Shown here: in pieces, positions 9,984 through 18,939 of the stretch
Layout: each line of letters opens with the position of its first letter
Position numbering within the stretch: position 1 is the stretch's first letter
From: Myxococcales bacterium
Lineage (GTDB): Bacteria; Myxococcota_A; Polyangia; Polyangiales; Houyiibacteriaceae
DNA length: 64,000 bases
Assembly (NCBI GenBank): GCA_024640845.1
Contig: JAHEEE010000001.1
Coordinates: 106,453 to 170,452 of the forward strand
Direction: 5' to 3'
Made by a program: the position numbers and the translations under genes
Notes under the pieces: model-generated
The model's database searches: none
Told to the model about the DNA's origin: nothing
The model's input: only the letters and a program-made list of their open reading frames with translations

Positions 9984-10044
9984 CACCGATAGGCCTGCCT
10001 AGGGCGGTTGACACGCGACGGGCATCGAATGATGCTCGCCTCGC

Positions 10045-11544
10045 ATGTCCGCGCGCGATCTCCTGCATGCTGCGTTCCACGACCCGCGGACCAAAGCGTA
10101 CCGAGCCGTCGAATCAGTCGTCTGGGTGTTGATTCTTCTTTCGATCGCGACCTTGGTCGCGGAGCCCTTCTTCGAGGAGGGCTCGCGTGGCGACGTGATT
10201 CTCGGAAAGCTCGACCGGGCGCTTCTCTGGATGTTTGCGATCGAAGCGACCATGCGGATTCTGACGTTCCGGCCCCCGGAGCTGGAGATGTTCAACAAGC
10301 CGCCGCTCCAACGGCTGCGTACCGAGGTCTTCGGGCGCATCCGATTCGCGCTGACCCCCATGATGCTGATCGACATCATGACCGTGCTCGCTCTGGTGCC
10401 CGCATTGCGGGGCCTTCGGGTGTTGCGTCTGCTTCGGTTGCTTCGTACGGCCGAGCTCTTCCGGTACGCGAATCCATTTGAAGGCTTGATGCGTGCGTTT
10501 GAAGAGGACCGGCTTCTCTTCGCGTTTGCGTTCTCCGTGCTCGGTACGGAAACCATCCTCGGCGGGATCAGCTTGTTTCTGGTCGAGCGGAACGACAACC
10601 CGGGCATCAATTCCATCGGTGACGGCCTTTGGTGGGCCCTCGTCACGATCACGACCGTAGGCTTCGGAGATATCACACCGGCGACCAACGTCGGACGATC
10701 CATCGGCGGAGCGATGATGGTCGGTGGGCTTTTCACGTTGGCCTTGTTCGCTGGCATCGTCAGTCATAGCTTGCTCAATGCGGTCTTGAGCATCCGAGAG
10801 GAGCAGTTTCGAATGAGTGGCTACGTCAATCACATCGTCGTCTGTGGTTACGAGATGGGCAGCGGGATGTTGCTCGACGTCCTCAGTTCCGAGATCGACA
10901 TCCAACAGCAGAAGGTCGTTCTCTTCGGCCCTTACGAACGGCCGCGAAGCCTACCTCCGGAGTTCATGTGGGTGCAGGGCGACCCGACGAAGGAGAGCGA
11001 GCTCGACAAGGCACGCATCGCATCCGCTTCGACCATCATCGTCACCGGCTCCCGTCGCGTCGTCCCACAGCAGGCTGATGCCGCGACGATCTTGACGGTC
11101 TTCACCATTCGTTCGGCGCTGCAGAAGAGCGTGGCGGCAGCCAATCGCAAGAAACCGATTCGCATCATCGCGGAGGTTCTCGACTCCGAGAACGTCCAGC
11201 ACGCCCGGACGGCTGGTAGCGATGAAGTCATCGAGACGCGTCGCGTGGGCTATTCACTGTTGGCGCACACGGTCGTCTACCCTGGGGTCGCGGACGCGAC
11301 CAGCCGCATGGTGTTCGGCGGAAACCAGAACCTCTACGTCGGGCATCTGCCGAAATCGATCGATGAACCGCGCACGTTTGACGAGCTCAGCCGGGAGATT
11401 CGTTCGTCCACCGGTTGTTTGGTGATCGGTTACCGCGATCCCGACACAGGGGAGGAACAAGTGAATCCAAGTGGCGACTCGCTGGTGCAACCCGACATGG
11501 AGGTCCTCTATATTTCTTCCAAACCGAGGCTGAGGAGCTCGTGA
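10045..11544 (+). CDS. voltage-gated-type potassium channel with RCK/TrkA-N domain
   Basis: Selectivity filter TTVGFGD, TM helices, NHIVVCGYEMGSGM Rossmann-like domain. Confidence 0.85.
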   Translation: MSARDLLHAAFHDPRTKAYRAVESVVWVLILLSIATLVAEPFFEEGSRGDVILGKLDRALLWMFAIEATMRILTFRPPELEMFNKPPLQRLRTEVFGRIRFALTPMMLIDIMTVLALVPALRGLRVLRLLRLLRTAELFRYANPFEGLMRAFEEDRLLFAFAFSVLGTETILGGISLFLVERNDNPGINSIGDGLWWALVTITTVGFGDITPATNVGRSIGGAMMVGGLFTLALFAGIVSHSLLNAVLSIREEQFRMSGYVNHIVVCGYEMGSGMLLDVLSSEIDIQQQKVVLFGPYERPRSLPPEFMWVQGDPTKESELDKARIASASTIIVTGSRRVVPQQADAATILTVFTIRSALQKSVAAANRKKPIRIIAEVLDSENVQHARTAGSDEVIETRRVGYSLLAHTVVYPGVADATSRMVFGGNQNLYVGHLPKSIDEPRTFDELSREIRSSTGCLVIGYRDPDTGEEQVNPSGDSLVQPDMEVLYISSKPRLRSS

Positions 11545-12599
11545 AGGTGCTCGCGAGACGAGAGCCCTTGTTGGTGCGGCCGGGCGCGCGCTTCGATTGC
11601 GTGGGCGACGGCCTATGCTGTAGCGACATCCATGCCGTCGGAGCGCTGAGCGAAGACGATTGCGAGATGCTCGCCCTGATATCTGAAGACGCGATCGATC
11701 GGCACAACAGCGAGGACGCCGCGGTGATGATGATGCGTAGCGACACCGGTCGATGCGTGTTTTGGAGCGAACAGGGATGCGCAATTCATTCGCAGCTAGG
11801 ATCGGACATGAAGCCGAGCCCATGCATCCAGTTCCCCTACGCATTGACGGCCACACCGATCGGCGGGCGCATATCGACGCAGCACCGCTGCACCTGCCGC
11901 ACCTTGGGCCCCCTGCCACCGGTCACCGCCGATGCGGCGCGCCCCTGTATCGTCGATGCGAACGGAGAGCTGAAGCCTGAGCACGCGGTGCTCGATGAGG
12001 TGGCCTGGTCTGCGACAGAAACCGTATCGTTCGCCGAGTACGCCGAGCGCGAAGCCGGTCTTCTCGCTGCGTTGGTCGAGGGCAAAAACCTCGCGACTGT
12101 CCTACAGGCGGATCCATTCCCCGAGCTCGACGGAATGACCTGGTCGGCGGTGGCCGATGAGCTCCTCGAGTTCCAGGGACCTTCGCGCGCGGCGACCGCC
12201 TCACGTTGGTTTGCCGAGGCGATCGCGTTCCTAGTCGACCGCCGCGAGCGCACAGAGAAAACGAGGCCTTGGGCGGACGCCTTCGAACGGGCGGCGAAGC
12301 GTGTCGTCGACCCCGTCTCCCCGAACAGGGTCTTCGGCGATTGGCTTGCAGACGAGCTTTGGTCCATGCGCTGGACCCACTATGGGAGCCTGGCCCGCGC
12401 TCGCACCGAGTGGGCGACCCGGCTCGCCATCGCTCGCCGCATCGCAGGATGGCTCGACATCAGCACCCCCTTGAATGACAACGTCTCCGCCGCAGAGGCC
12501 GTGATGATCGTCGACGTGATCGGAACGACGGACCCGTGGGAAAAGGTCCAGTCGGCGATTAGGGAGCCCGGAGGCATGCCTTCCAAGCGTCGCCATTGA
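11541..12599 (+). CDS. YkgJ-like cysteine-cluster protein with extended C-terminal domain (paralog 2)
   Basis: Same C pattern and C-terminal VFGDWLADELW motif as 969-2003; GTG start overlaps K+ channel stop. Confidence 0.8.
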   Translation: MKVLARREPLLVRPGARFDCVGDGLCCSDIHAVGALSEDDCEMLALISEDAIDRHNSEDAAVMMMRSDTGRCVFWSEQGCAIHSQLGSDMKPSPCIQFPYALTATPIGGRISTQHRCTCRTLGPLPPVTADAARPCIVDANGELKPEHAVLDEVAWSATETVSFAEYAEREAGLLAALVEGKNLATVLQADPFPELDGMTWSAVADELLEFQGPSRAATASRWFAEAIAFLVDRRERTEKTRPWADAFERAAKRVVDPVSPNRVFGDWLADELWSMRWTHYGSLARARTEWATRLAIARRIAGWLDISTPLNDNVSAAEAVMIVDVIGTTDPWEKVQSAIREPGGMPSKRRH

Positions 12600-12626
12600 G
12601 GCGTGCGACGCCAGAAACGAGAGCGA

Positions 12627-13805
12627 TCAGAGACCCATGATCTTCGCGACGGCGTAGCGCATGACCTCGGTCGCGCCGCCGCCGATGCGGAACAGCCGGG
12701 CGTCCCGCCACGCGCGAGCGACCCACAGCTCCTCGAGGTAGCCCATGCCTCCATGGAATTGGACGCACTGGTCCATGATTTCCCCCGTGACGTCGCCCAC
12801 GTAGGCCTTGGCCATCGAGACGATGCGCGTCGTCTCCATGGAGAGCATGCCGTCGTTGACGAACTTGTCCTCGTTGTAGGCTGCGCACGCATTGTACGTC
12901 AGCGCCTTTGCCGCTTCGTACTTCGTATACAAATCGACGAACTTCTGTTGCCAGTACTCGCGCTTGATGAGCGGCTTTCCGAACGCAACGCGCTCGCGAC
13001 CGAACTGCACCGATCGGTCGAGCGCGAGCTTCGAACCCGCGAGCCCGCTGACGCATCCGACCAGACGCTCGGACTGGAAGTTCTGCATGAGGTATACGAA
13101 GCCCATCCCTTCTTGTCCGAGCAGGTATCGCTGTGGAACCCGTACGTCCTCGAAGAAGAGCTCTGCGGTGTCGCTCGCCCAGTTGCCGGCCTTCTCGAGC
13201 TTCTTGGAGACGCTGAACCCTTTGGCGTCGGTAGGGCACACGATGATCGAGATGCCGCTGTGGCCTGCCTCCGGATCGGTCTTCACCATCAGGGTCACGA
13301 AGTCCGCTCGAGTGCCGTTGGTGATGTATGTCTTCGAGCCGTTGATCACATAGTCGTCGCCGGCCTTGCGGGCCGTCGTCCGAAGCCCCGCGACATCTGA
13401 CCCGGCGCCAGGCTCGCTCACGCCGAGCGCCGCGACTTTGTCGCCGCGGATCGCGGGCGCCAAGAACTCGTCCTTCACTTCGCGGGAACCGAGATCATTG
13501 ATCACCGGGGTCGCCATGTCGGCCTGGACCAAGAGACCCATCGTCACGCCCGCCGAGCCGCAGCGAGCGAGCTCCTCCGACTTCACGACGCTCATCCAAA
13601 AGTCGCCGCCGCCGCCGCCCACGTCTTCGGGGTAGTGGGCCCCGAGGATTCCGAGGTCACCGGCACGCTTGAAGACCGAGTTTGGGAAGATCTTCTCCTC
13701 CTCCCATTGATCGACCTTGGGCGCGAGCTCGTTGTCGACGAAAGATCGGACCTGCTGTCGGAAGATCTGATGCTCTTCCTTGAACGGCTGAAACGTGGAT
13801 GACAT
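12627..13805 (-). CDS. acyl-CoA dehydrogenase
   Basis: ACAD motifs: LGVSEPGAGSDVAGLRTTA, QFHGGMGYLEE. Confidence 0.9.
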   Translation of the reverse strand: MSSTFQPFKEEHQIFRQQVRSFVDNELAPKVDQWEEEKIFPNSVFKRAGDLGILGAHYPEDVGGGGGDFWMSVVKSEELARCGSAGVTMGLLVQADMATPVINDLGSREVKDEFLAPAIRGDKVAALGVSEPGAGSDVAGLRTTARKAGDDYVINGSKTYITNGTRADFVTLMVKTDPEAGHSGISIIVCPTDAKGFSVSKKLEKAGNWASDTAELFFEDVRVPQRYLLGQEGMGFVYLMQNFQSERLVGCVSGLAGSKLALDRSVQFGRERVAFGKPLIKREYWQQKFVDLYTKYEAAKALTYNACAAYNEDKFVNDGMLSMETTRIVSMAKAYVGDVTGEIMDQCVQFHGGMGYLEELWVARAWRDARLFRIGGGATEVMRYAVAKIMGL

Positions 13806-13826
13806 GACTGCCTCGCTCTGAGAAAA

Positions 13827-13844
13827 TGAATGAACGTTCATTTA
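13827..13844. promoter_or_regulatory. candidate TetR/FadR-type operator TGAATGAACGTTCATTTA
   Basis: Near-perfect 18-bp palindrome (core AATGAACGTTCATT perfect) ~22 nt upstream of the acyl-CoA dehydrogenase start. Confidence 0.55.
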
Positions 13845-13890
13845 GTCGCAGATGCGCAAGAAGGCAAGTCCCCCGCTGGCATAGGCCCTA

Positions 13891-14844
13891 TCAGGGACTG
13901 GGCTGCTTGCCCTTGCCGCGCTCCGCGGCGGGCGCGAGCACGATCGCGTCCATCCGCTCCGCGTAGACCTCGGGTTTCACTTCGGCGCGGAGCTCGGTGA
14001 TGAGCACTTCGAGCGCGCCCTCGCGCTCGGTCCGCCAGAGCTTGCGACGGATACGCGCGCTCGACTGCTCGAGGGACTGGACCCGCTCCGGTCGGAGCCC
14101 GGTCAACTCCAAGACGCTCCATTTTCCGTCGCCGAGGTCGAGCGGTCCCGCCAGATCTCCGGTTTCAGAAAGGGAGAAGGCCGCCTTGGCAAGCGTGGCG
14201 TCGATTGTGCCACTCGCCTCCCGGCCGACGACGTTTCCGTCGGCGGTGAAGTAGAGAAGGTCGCCTCCACGCACGTTGGTTTCCGTGTCGAGGCTGCGCT
14301 CCTTGGCGAGTGAGCGAAACGTCTTGGTCTTGTCCGTCTTCAGACTCTTCAGGATCGCTTCGGCTTCGGCTTTGCTCCCGACGAGGATGTGACGGGCGCG
14401 ACGCAGTTCCGGGCGCCGGAACTCCTCGGGATTCTCTTCGTAGTACCTGGCAACATCCGCTGCGGGCACTTCATCCGGCGTTACCGTCTCCTCGAACTCC
14501 TCGCGCACGAACACTTTCACGAGGGTCTGGTTGACGAAGCGTTGCACGACCGGGTCATCGCCGTAACCGAGCTTCTCTGCGCCTTGATAGAAGAGCTCGT
14601 TTTCGAGTTGGGCGTCCGCGGTGGCCTTGATCAGACTCGGGTCGGCTGCCAGCCGTTGCCGGCTGTACGGCGGACGCGAAGCGATCGTGTCCTCGATGTC
14701 GCCAACGGTAATCGTCGTGTCGCCGATGCTGGCGAAAACCTTGGCGCGGCGAGTCTCGTCCGCGGTGGGAGGAGCGTCTTCCGCAAGCGCGTGCATCGAA
14801 ATTACGGTTCCAACAACGAGGGCAAGAGGGAGGATTCGTCGCAT
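13891..14844 (-). CDS. PpiC-type peptidyl-prolyl cis-trans isomerase (SurA-like), secreted
   Basis: Signal peptide; PELRRARHILVGSKAEAE...RSLAKERSLDTETNVRGGDLLYF. Confidence 0.85.
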   Translation of the reverse strand: MRRILPLALVVGTVISMHALAEDAPPTADETRRAKVFASIGDTTITVGDIEDTIASRPPYSRQRLAADPSLIKATADAQLENELFYQGAEKLGYGDDPVVQRFVNQTLVKVFVREEFEETVTPDEVPAADVARYYEENPEEFRRPELRRARHILVGSKAEAEAILKSLKTDKTKTFRSLAKERSLDTETNVRGGDLLYFTADGNVVGREASGTIDATLAKAAFSLSETGDLAGPLDLGDGKWSVLELTGLRPERVQSLEQSSARIRRKLWRTEREGALEVLITELRAEVKPEVYAERMDAIVLAPAAERGKGKQPSP

Positions 14845-14877
14845 GGCCGAGCAGCGTTTCACGCGGTCCCGAGGTGG

Positions 14878-15738
14878 TCAAGGGCCGTCGGAGGTCAAGA
14901 ACGCCAAGAGCGCAGAAGCCAGGGCGAGAGGCTCGAACCAGTGGATCATGTGCCCGACGTCCGGGATCTCGACGAAGCGATGGTTCGGAATCCTGTCGAT
15001 GCGGTTCTTCTCGTCCGCGAGACGAAATCCGCGCTCGCCTGCAACGACGAGCGTGGGCGTCTCGATCGACGCGAGTAGCGCCTCGAACTGACCGGGCTCG
15101 AACGGCCGCGGCGAAAACGTCTTGTGAAGCGGGTCGAACGACCACCGCAGGCCGCCGTCGACCCTCCGGGTGCTCTTCCCCACGAGAAAGAGGCCAAGAT
15201 CATCAGGCAGCGTGGGGTTTTGGACCCGCATTCGGCGGAGGGCCGCCCGCGCGTCGGTCATCGGTCGCGGCTCGTTCGTGCGCACTCTGGCCACGCCATC
15301 GAGCCATGCGCGAAGCCTTGCGGTGGGCTCTCGCGGCTCCATCTCGGGTGGACCGATCCCCTCGACCAAAGTGAGCGTTGCGAGCTTCTCGGGGCGCGCT
15401 GCAGCGAACATCGCGCACGCGGATCCACCCATCGAGTGGCCGAGCAAATGCACGGGCGCGTCGGTGATCTGCGGGAGCAATTCGTCCAGATCGAGGACGT
15501 AGTCGGGAAAGTGATAGTAGCCTCCGAGCCCGATCCACTCGCTTTGGCCGTGGCCGCGCCAGTCGAAGGCGGCTACGCCGTGGCCGGCGCTGGCGAGCTC
15601 GCGCGCGACGGCGTCGAAGCTCCACGCGATGTCGAGGAAACCGTGGCACAAGACGACATCCACCGGCCGGTCTCCCCAGCGGATGACGTGATGCGCGAGC
15701 CCATTGGCCGTCAGCGTCTCCTCGGACGTGACGATCAC
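14878..15738 (-). CDS. alpha/beta hydrolase
   Basis: LCHGFLDIAWSF...GHSMGGS nucleophile elbow; GTG start overlaps thiO stop. Confidence 0.85.
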   Translation of the reverse strand: MIVTSEETLTANGLAHHVIRWGDRPVDVVLCHGFLDIAWSFDAVARELASAGHGVAAFDWRGHGQSEWIGLGGYYHFPDYVLDLDELLPQITDAPVHLLGHSMGGSACAMFAAARPEKLATLTLVEGIGPPEMEPREPTARLRAWLDGVARVRTNEPRPMTDARAALRRMRVQNPTLPDDLGLFLVGKSTRRVDGGLRWSFDPLHKTFSPRPFEPGQFEALLASIETPTLVVAGERGFRLADEKNRIDRIPNHRFVEIPDVGHMIHWFEPLALASALLAFLTSDGP

Positions 15739-16850
15739 GTGGCTGGCTCCTCGAACCGCTTGGGGGAGAGCGCTTGCGCTTCTCTGGACTGAGGCGCCCC
15801 CGACATCGCGTCCGCGATCAGCTCGGCCGTCAGTGGGGCTAGCAAGATGCCATTGCGATAGTGCCCGCTTGCGATGAAGAGTCCTTCTACTCGGCTCTCC
15901 CCGACCAAGGGGAGGCCGTCCGGCGTCCCCGGACGAAAGCTCGACCAATGGGATTTGATCGGGGCGTTCCGAAGTGATGGGGCGATGCGGGTTGCCTTTT
16001 CGATGACGTCCGCCATGCCGCCAAACGTGATGCCCCGTTGAAAGCCGACCCGCTCCATCGTCGAGCCGCAGAGGACCCTGCCGTCCGGACGCGTGACCAC
16101 GTAGCCGCCTGCGCCAAACACGATCCTCCGGAAGATCGGCGGCCGCGTCTCAGTCGTGATCATCTGACCCCGAACCGGATAAATCGTCTCCGAGTCGAAG
16201 GGGAGGCCGGGAATCAGGGTAGTCCAACTCCCTGCCGCCACGACCACGCGCTCCGCGTGAAGGCTCTCCTTGCCGAGTCGCACGCCGCGCGCACGACCGC
16301 CTTCGAGGTCGATGGCACGCACCGTCGTGCCGGTACGGAATGTGACCCCCTCGCGCTCCGCCCCGAGCGCGACCGCCGAAAGGAGCTTCCTCGGTTCGAC
16401 CTGGGCGTCTTCGGCCATGCTCAGCGCACCCAATGCTTCGGGACTACAGTTGGGTTCTTGACGCGCGAGCTCTTCGGGGCCCCACCGCTGGCAGCGGATA
16501 CCTTGCACGCGCAAGCTCTCGGCTTGCCGCTCGAGCTCACCCAGCTCCTTGTCGTCGAACGCGATCTTGATGACCCCGCAGCGCCGGAACCCCACATCGA
16601 TTCCAAAGTACTCATCGAGCTCTTCGGCGAGCTCGGCGTGAAGCTCCCTGCTTCGGCGCCCAAGCTGAAGCGCGAATGCGTCGTCAAACGACTCGATGGT
16701 GGGACCGAGAATCCCAGCTGCCGCGGAAGATGCTTCCGCGCCGGGAACACTTCGTTCGAGAACGGTGACTTTCGCTCCGTCCTTGGCGAGTCGATAGGCC
16801 ACGCTACAGCCCATCAAGCCACCCCCGACTACGATAACGTCGCTCAACAT
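15735..16850 (-). CDS. thiO: glycine oxidase ThiO (FAD-dependent)
   Basis: DVIVVGGGLMGCSVAYRLA FAD site; ThiO/DAO-like C-terminus GHYRNGILLAPLTAELIAD. Confidence 0.85.
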   Translation of the reverse strand: MLSDVIVVGGGLMGCSVAYRLAKDGAKVTVLERSVPGAEASSAAAGILGPTIESFDDAFALQLGRRSRELHAELAEELDEYFGIDVGFRRCGVIKIAFDDKELGELERQAESLRVQGIRCQRWGPEELARQEPNCSPEALGALSMAEDAQVEPRKLLSAVALGAEREGVTFRTGTTVRAIDLEGGRARGVRLGKESLHAERVVVAAGSWTTLIPGLPFDSETIYPVRGQMITTETRPPIFRRIVFGAGGYVVTRPDGRVLCGSTMERVGFQRGITFGGMADVIEKATRIAPSLRNAPIKSHWSSFRPGTPDGLPLVGESRVEGLFIASGHYRNGILLAPLTAELIADAMSGAPQSREAQALSPKRFEEPAT

Positions 16851-16893
16851 CGCGGTGAAGCTACACGGTCCGCGATGGAGGGCAAGCTCTCGA

Positions 16894-17946
16894 TTAGCCG
16901 AAGATGTCTCGATACGTGACCAAGATCATGACGCCGAGCAGGAACACGATCCCGAACGCATGCACTGCCATCTCGAACTGTTCGTTTGCTCGCCGCCGCG
17001 TGACAGCTTCGTATCCGAGGAAGATCAGTCGCCCGCCGTCCAAGGCGGGAAACGGCAAGAGATTGAACATCCCGAGCGCAACCGAGATGAACATCAGAAT
17101 CCACAGAAACGCAGGTAATCCAGCCTGTGCAGCGTCCGCCACCATCTTCCCCATCATGACCGGACCGCCGATGCCTTCGGTGCTTCGCCGTTTGACCATA
17201 TCGGCGAGCCCATTCAGTTGGGCCATCGTCATTTGAAAAGGCAGTACGACGGAGAGCTTGGCCGATTCCACGACGCCTAGCTCCTCGTAGAGCGGGATCA
17301 TCTTGGCGCCGACTCCGATTTGTCCGCGCCCGCCGCGATCGAGAGGTGTGATCGCGATAGGCGGCAGCGCCTTGCCGTCACGCTCGATTATATACTCGGT
17401 AGGCTCGCCCGCGCGCGGAGCGGTGGCATCGATGAGCTCGGACACGTTCGCGATAGCCTTGCCGTTAGCCATGACGATGATGTCGCCTTCTTGTAGCCCG
17501 GCGTTCGCCGCCGGGGAGTCGGGCACGACGTGTCCCACTTGCATGGGCTCAGCTGGCTGCATCGGAGGCAGGGTGTTGGTCACCCCCAAAGCAAACACGA
17601 TCGCCGAGGCGGTGAGGTAGTTGGCGATTGGACCGGCGGCGATGGTCGTGACGCGCGCGAACAGGCTCTTGTTCGGGTAGAGCTCGGGGTCGTTTGGGTC
17701 GACTTCCTCGTTCGGGTTCATGCCCGCGATCTGCACATAGGCGAGGAAGGGAATCACCGCGACTTGGAAGACCGTGGGGCTTCCCTTGGGCTGGTGCCGA
17801 AACAGTGTTGGGCCGAAGCCGATACTGTATCGGAGCACCCGCATCCCGAATGCTCGAGCTGCGAGGTAATGCCCCCCCTCATGAATGATGACCAGCACCG
17901 ACAATGCAATGACGGTGATAAGGACTTTGAAAAGCACGCTATCCAC
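16894..17946 (-). CDS. rseP: RseP-type site-2 metalloprotease
   Basis: HEGGHYLAAR (HExxH), PDZ, NLLPFPALDGGRL. Confidence 0.9.
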   Translation of the reverse strand: MDSVLFKVLITVIALSVLVIIHEGGHYLAARAFGMRVLRYSIGFGPTLFRHQPKGSPTVFQVAVIPFLAYVQIAGMNPNEEVDPNDPELYPNKSLFARVTTIAAGPIANYLTASAIVFALGVTNTLPPMQPAEPMQVGHVVPDSPAANAGLQEGDIIVMANGKAIANVSELIDATAPRAGEPTEYIIERDGKALPPIAITPLDRGGRGQIGVGAKMIPLYEELGVVESAKLSVVLPFQMTMAQLNGLADMVKRRSTEGIGGPVMMGKMVADAAQAGLPAFLWILMFISVALGMFNLLPFPALDGGRLIFLGYEAVTRRRANEQFEMAVHAFGIVFLLGVMILVTYRDIFG

Positions 17947-18177
17947 GACCCCAGCATAACGCTCCGAAAGGACCCGTCGAGGCAGCAGCACGACACGGAC
18001 GAGGCCCGTATCCGTCTAGTCAGACTGGATCCCTACATCTGGCGACGAATGGCCGCGCTCAAAAAAGTGGCTGATTCTGTGAAACACTGTCGCAGTCCGA
18101 GGTCGTTTTGCGTACTATCCCGGCCACCTGGCGAACAGGGGTAGGTTGTGCCTGAACATCATCAAAACCGGAATTCC

Positions 18178-18930
18178 ATGATTCAACGCCTCTCAGCGGT
18201 TCTCATCTGCGCGCTGGCATTCACCCTCTGGGCCCCTTCGAAGGCGGACGCGCAAGACGCGTTCAGCTGCATCGAAGAGCTCAGCGACGATGATGTACGC
18301 TATCGCATACGCTACATCGAAAATAAGCTCGAGGATGGCAAGAAGCACGCGACCCGCTGGCGCTACACCTGGATGGGCCTCTGGCTCGCCGGTGGGGCCG
18401 GCATGACATACGCCGCTGTGAAAAACGCGCGCGACGACGACGATGCCGAGAAGTTCGGTTGGGCCTATCTTGCTGCCGGCAGCTACTTCATGGCGACCAC
18501 GCACATGTTCGTTCCCGCGCCAGACGTCTGGGGAGCCAAACGAATTCGGCGACAAGACGACGGCTCCGAGGAAGCACGGCGCGCCAAGCTCTTGTACGCC
18601 ACGCAGACGTTGAAAAAAGCCAACGGGGTGCAGAGCCTGAGCACCGGCGCCCTTCCCACGGTGGGCGGTCTGATTTACGGAGTCGTCGGTGGTACGGTCA
18701 AGGCCACCCAGTGGACCGGGCAGAGCCGCGGTCTCACGGCGGGCATGTATATCGGACCACCACTGCTCGGACTCATGCAGACTGCGACGGCACCGAACGC
18801 TGCTGTGAAGGCCTACGAGGCGTATCGCGGCATCGCGTGTTCCAGCAAATACTACGACACGCACGAAGAAGGTCCAGAGTTCGACTTCAGCGTGAGCCCC
18901 GGCGGGACGAACTTCAGCGTCCGCTTCTGA
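18178..18930 (+). CDS. hypothetical secreted/membrane protein
   Basis: Signal peptide-like N-terminus MIQRLSAVLICALAFTLWAPSKADAQ; no recognised family. Confidence 0.6.
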   Translation: MIQRLSAVLICALAFTLWAPSKADAQDAFSCIEELSDDDVRYRIRYIENKLEDGKKHATRWRYTWMGLWLAGGAGMTYAAVKNARDDDDAEKFGWAYLAAGSYFMATTHMFVPAPDVWGAKRIRRQDDGSEEARRAKLLYATQTLKKANGVQSLSTGALPTVGGLIYGVVGGTVKATQWTGQSRGLTAGMYIGPPLLGLMQTATAPNAAVKAYEAYRGIACSSKYYDTHEEGPEFDFSVSPGGTNFSVRF

Positions 18931-18939
18931 GCCTGTCGC

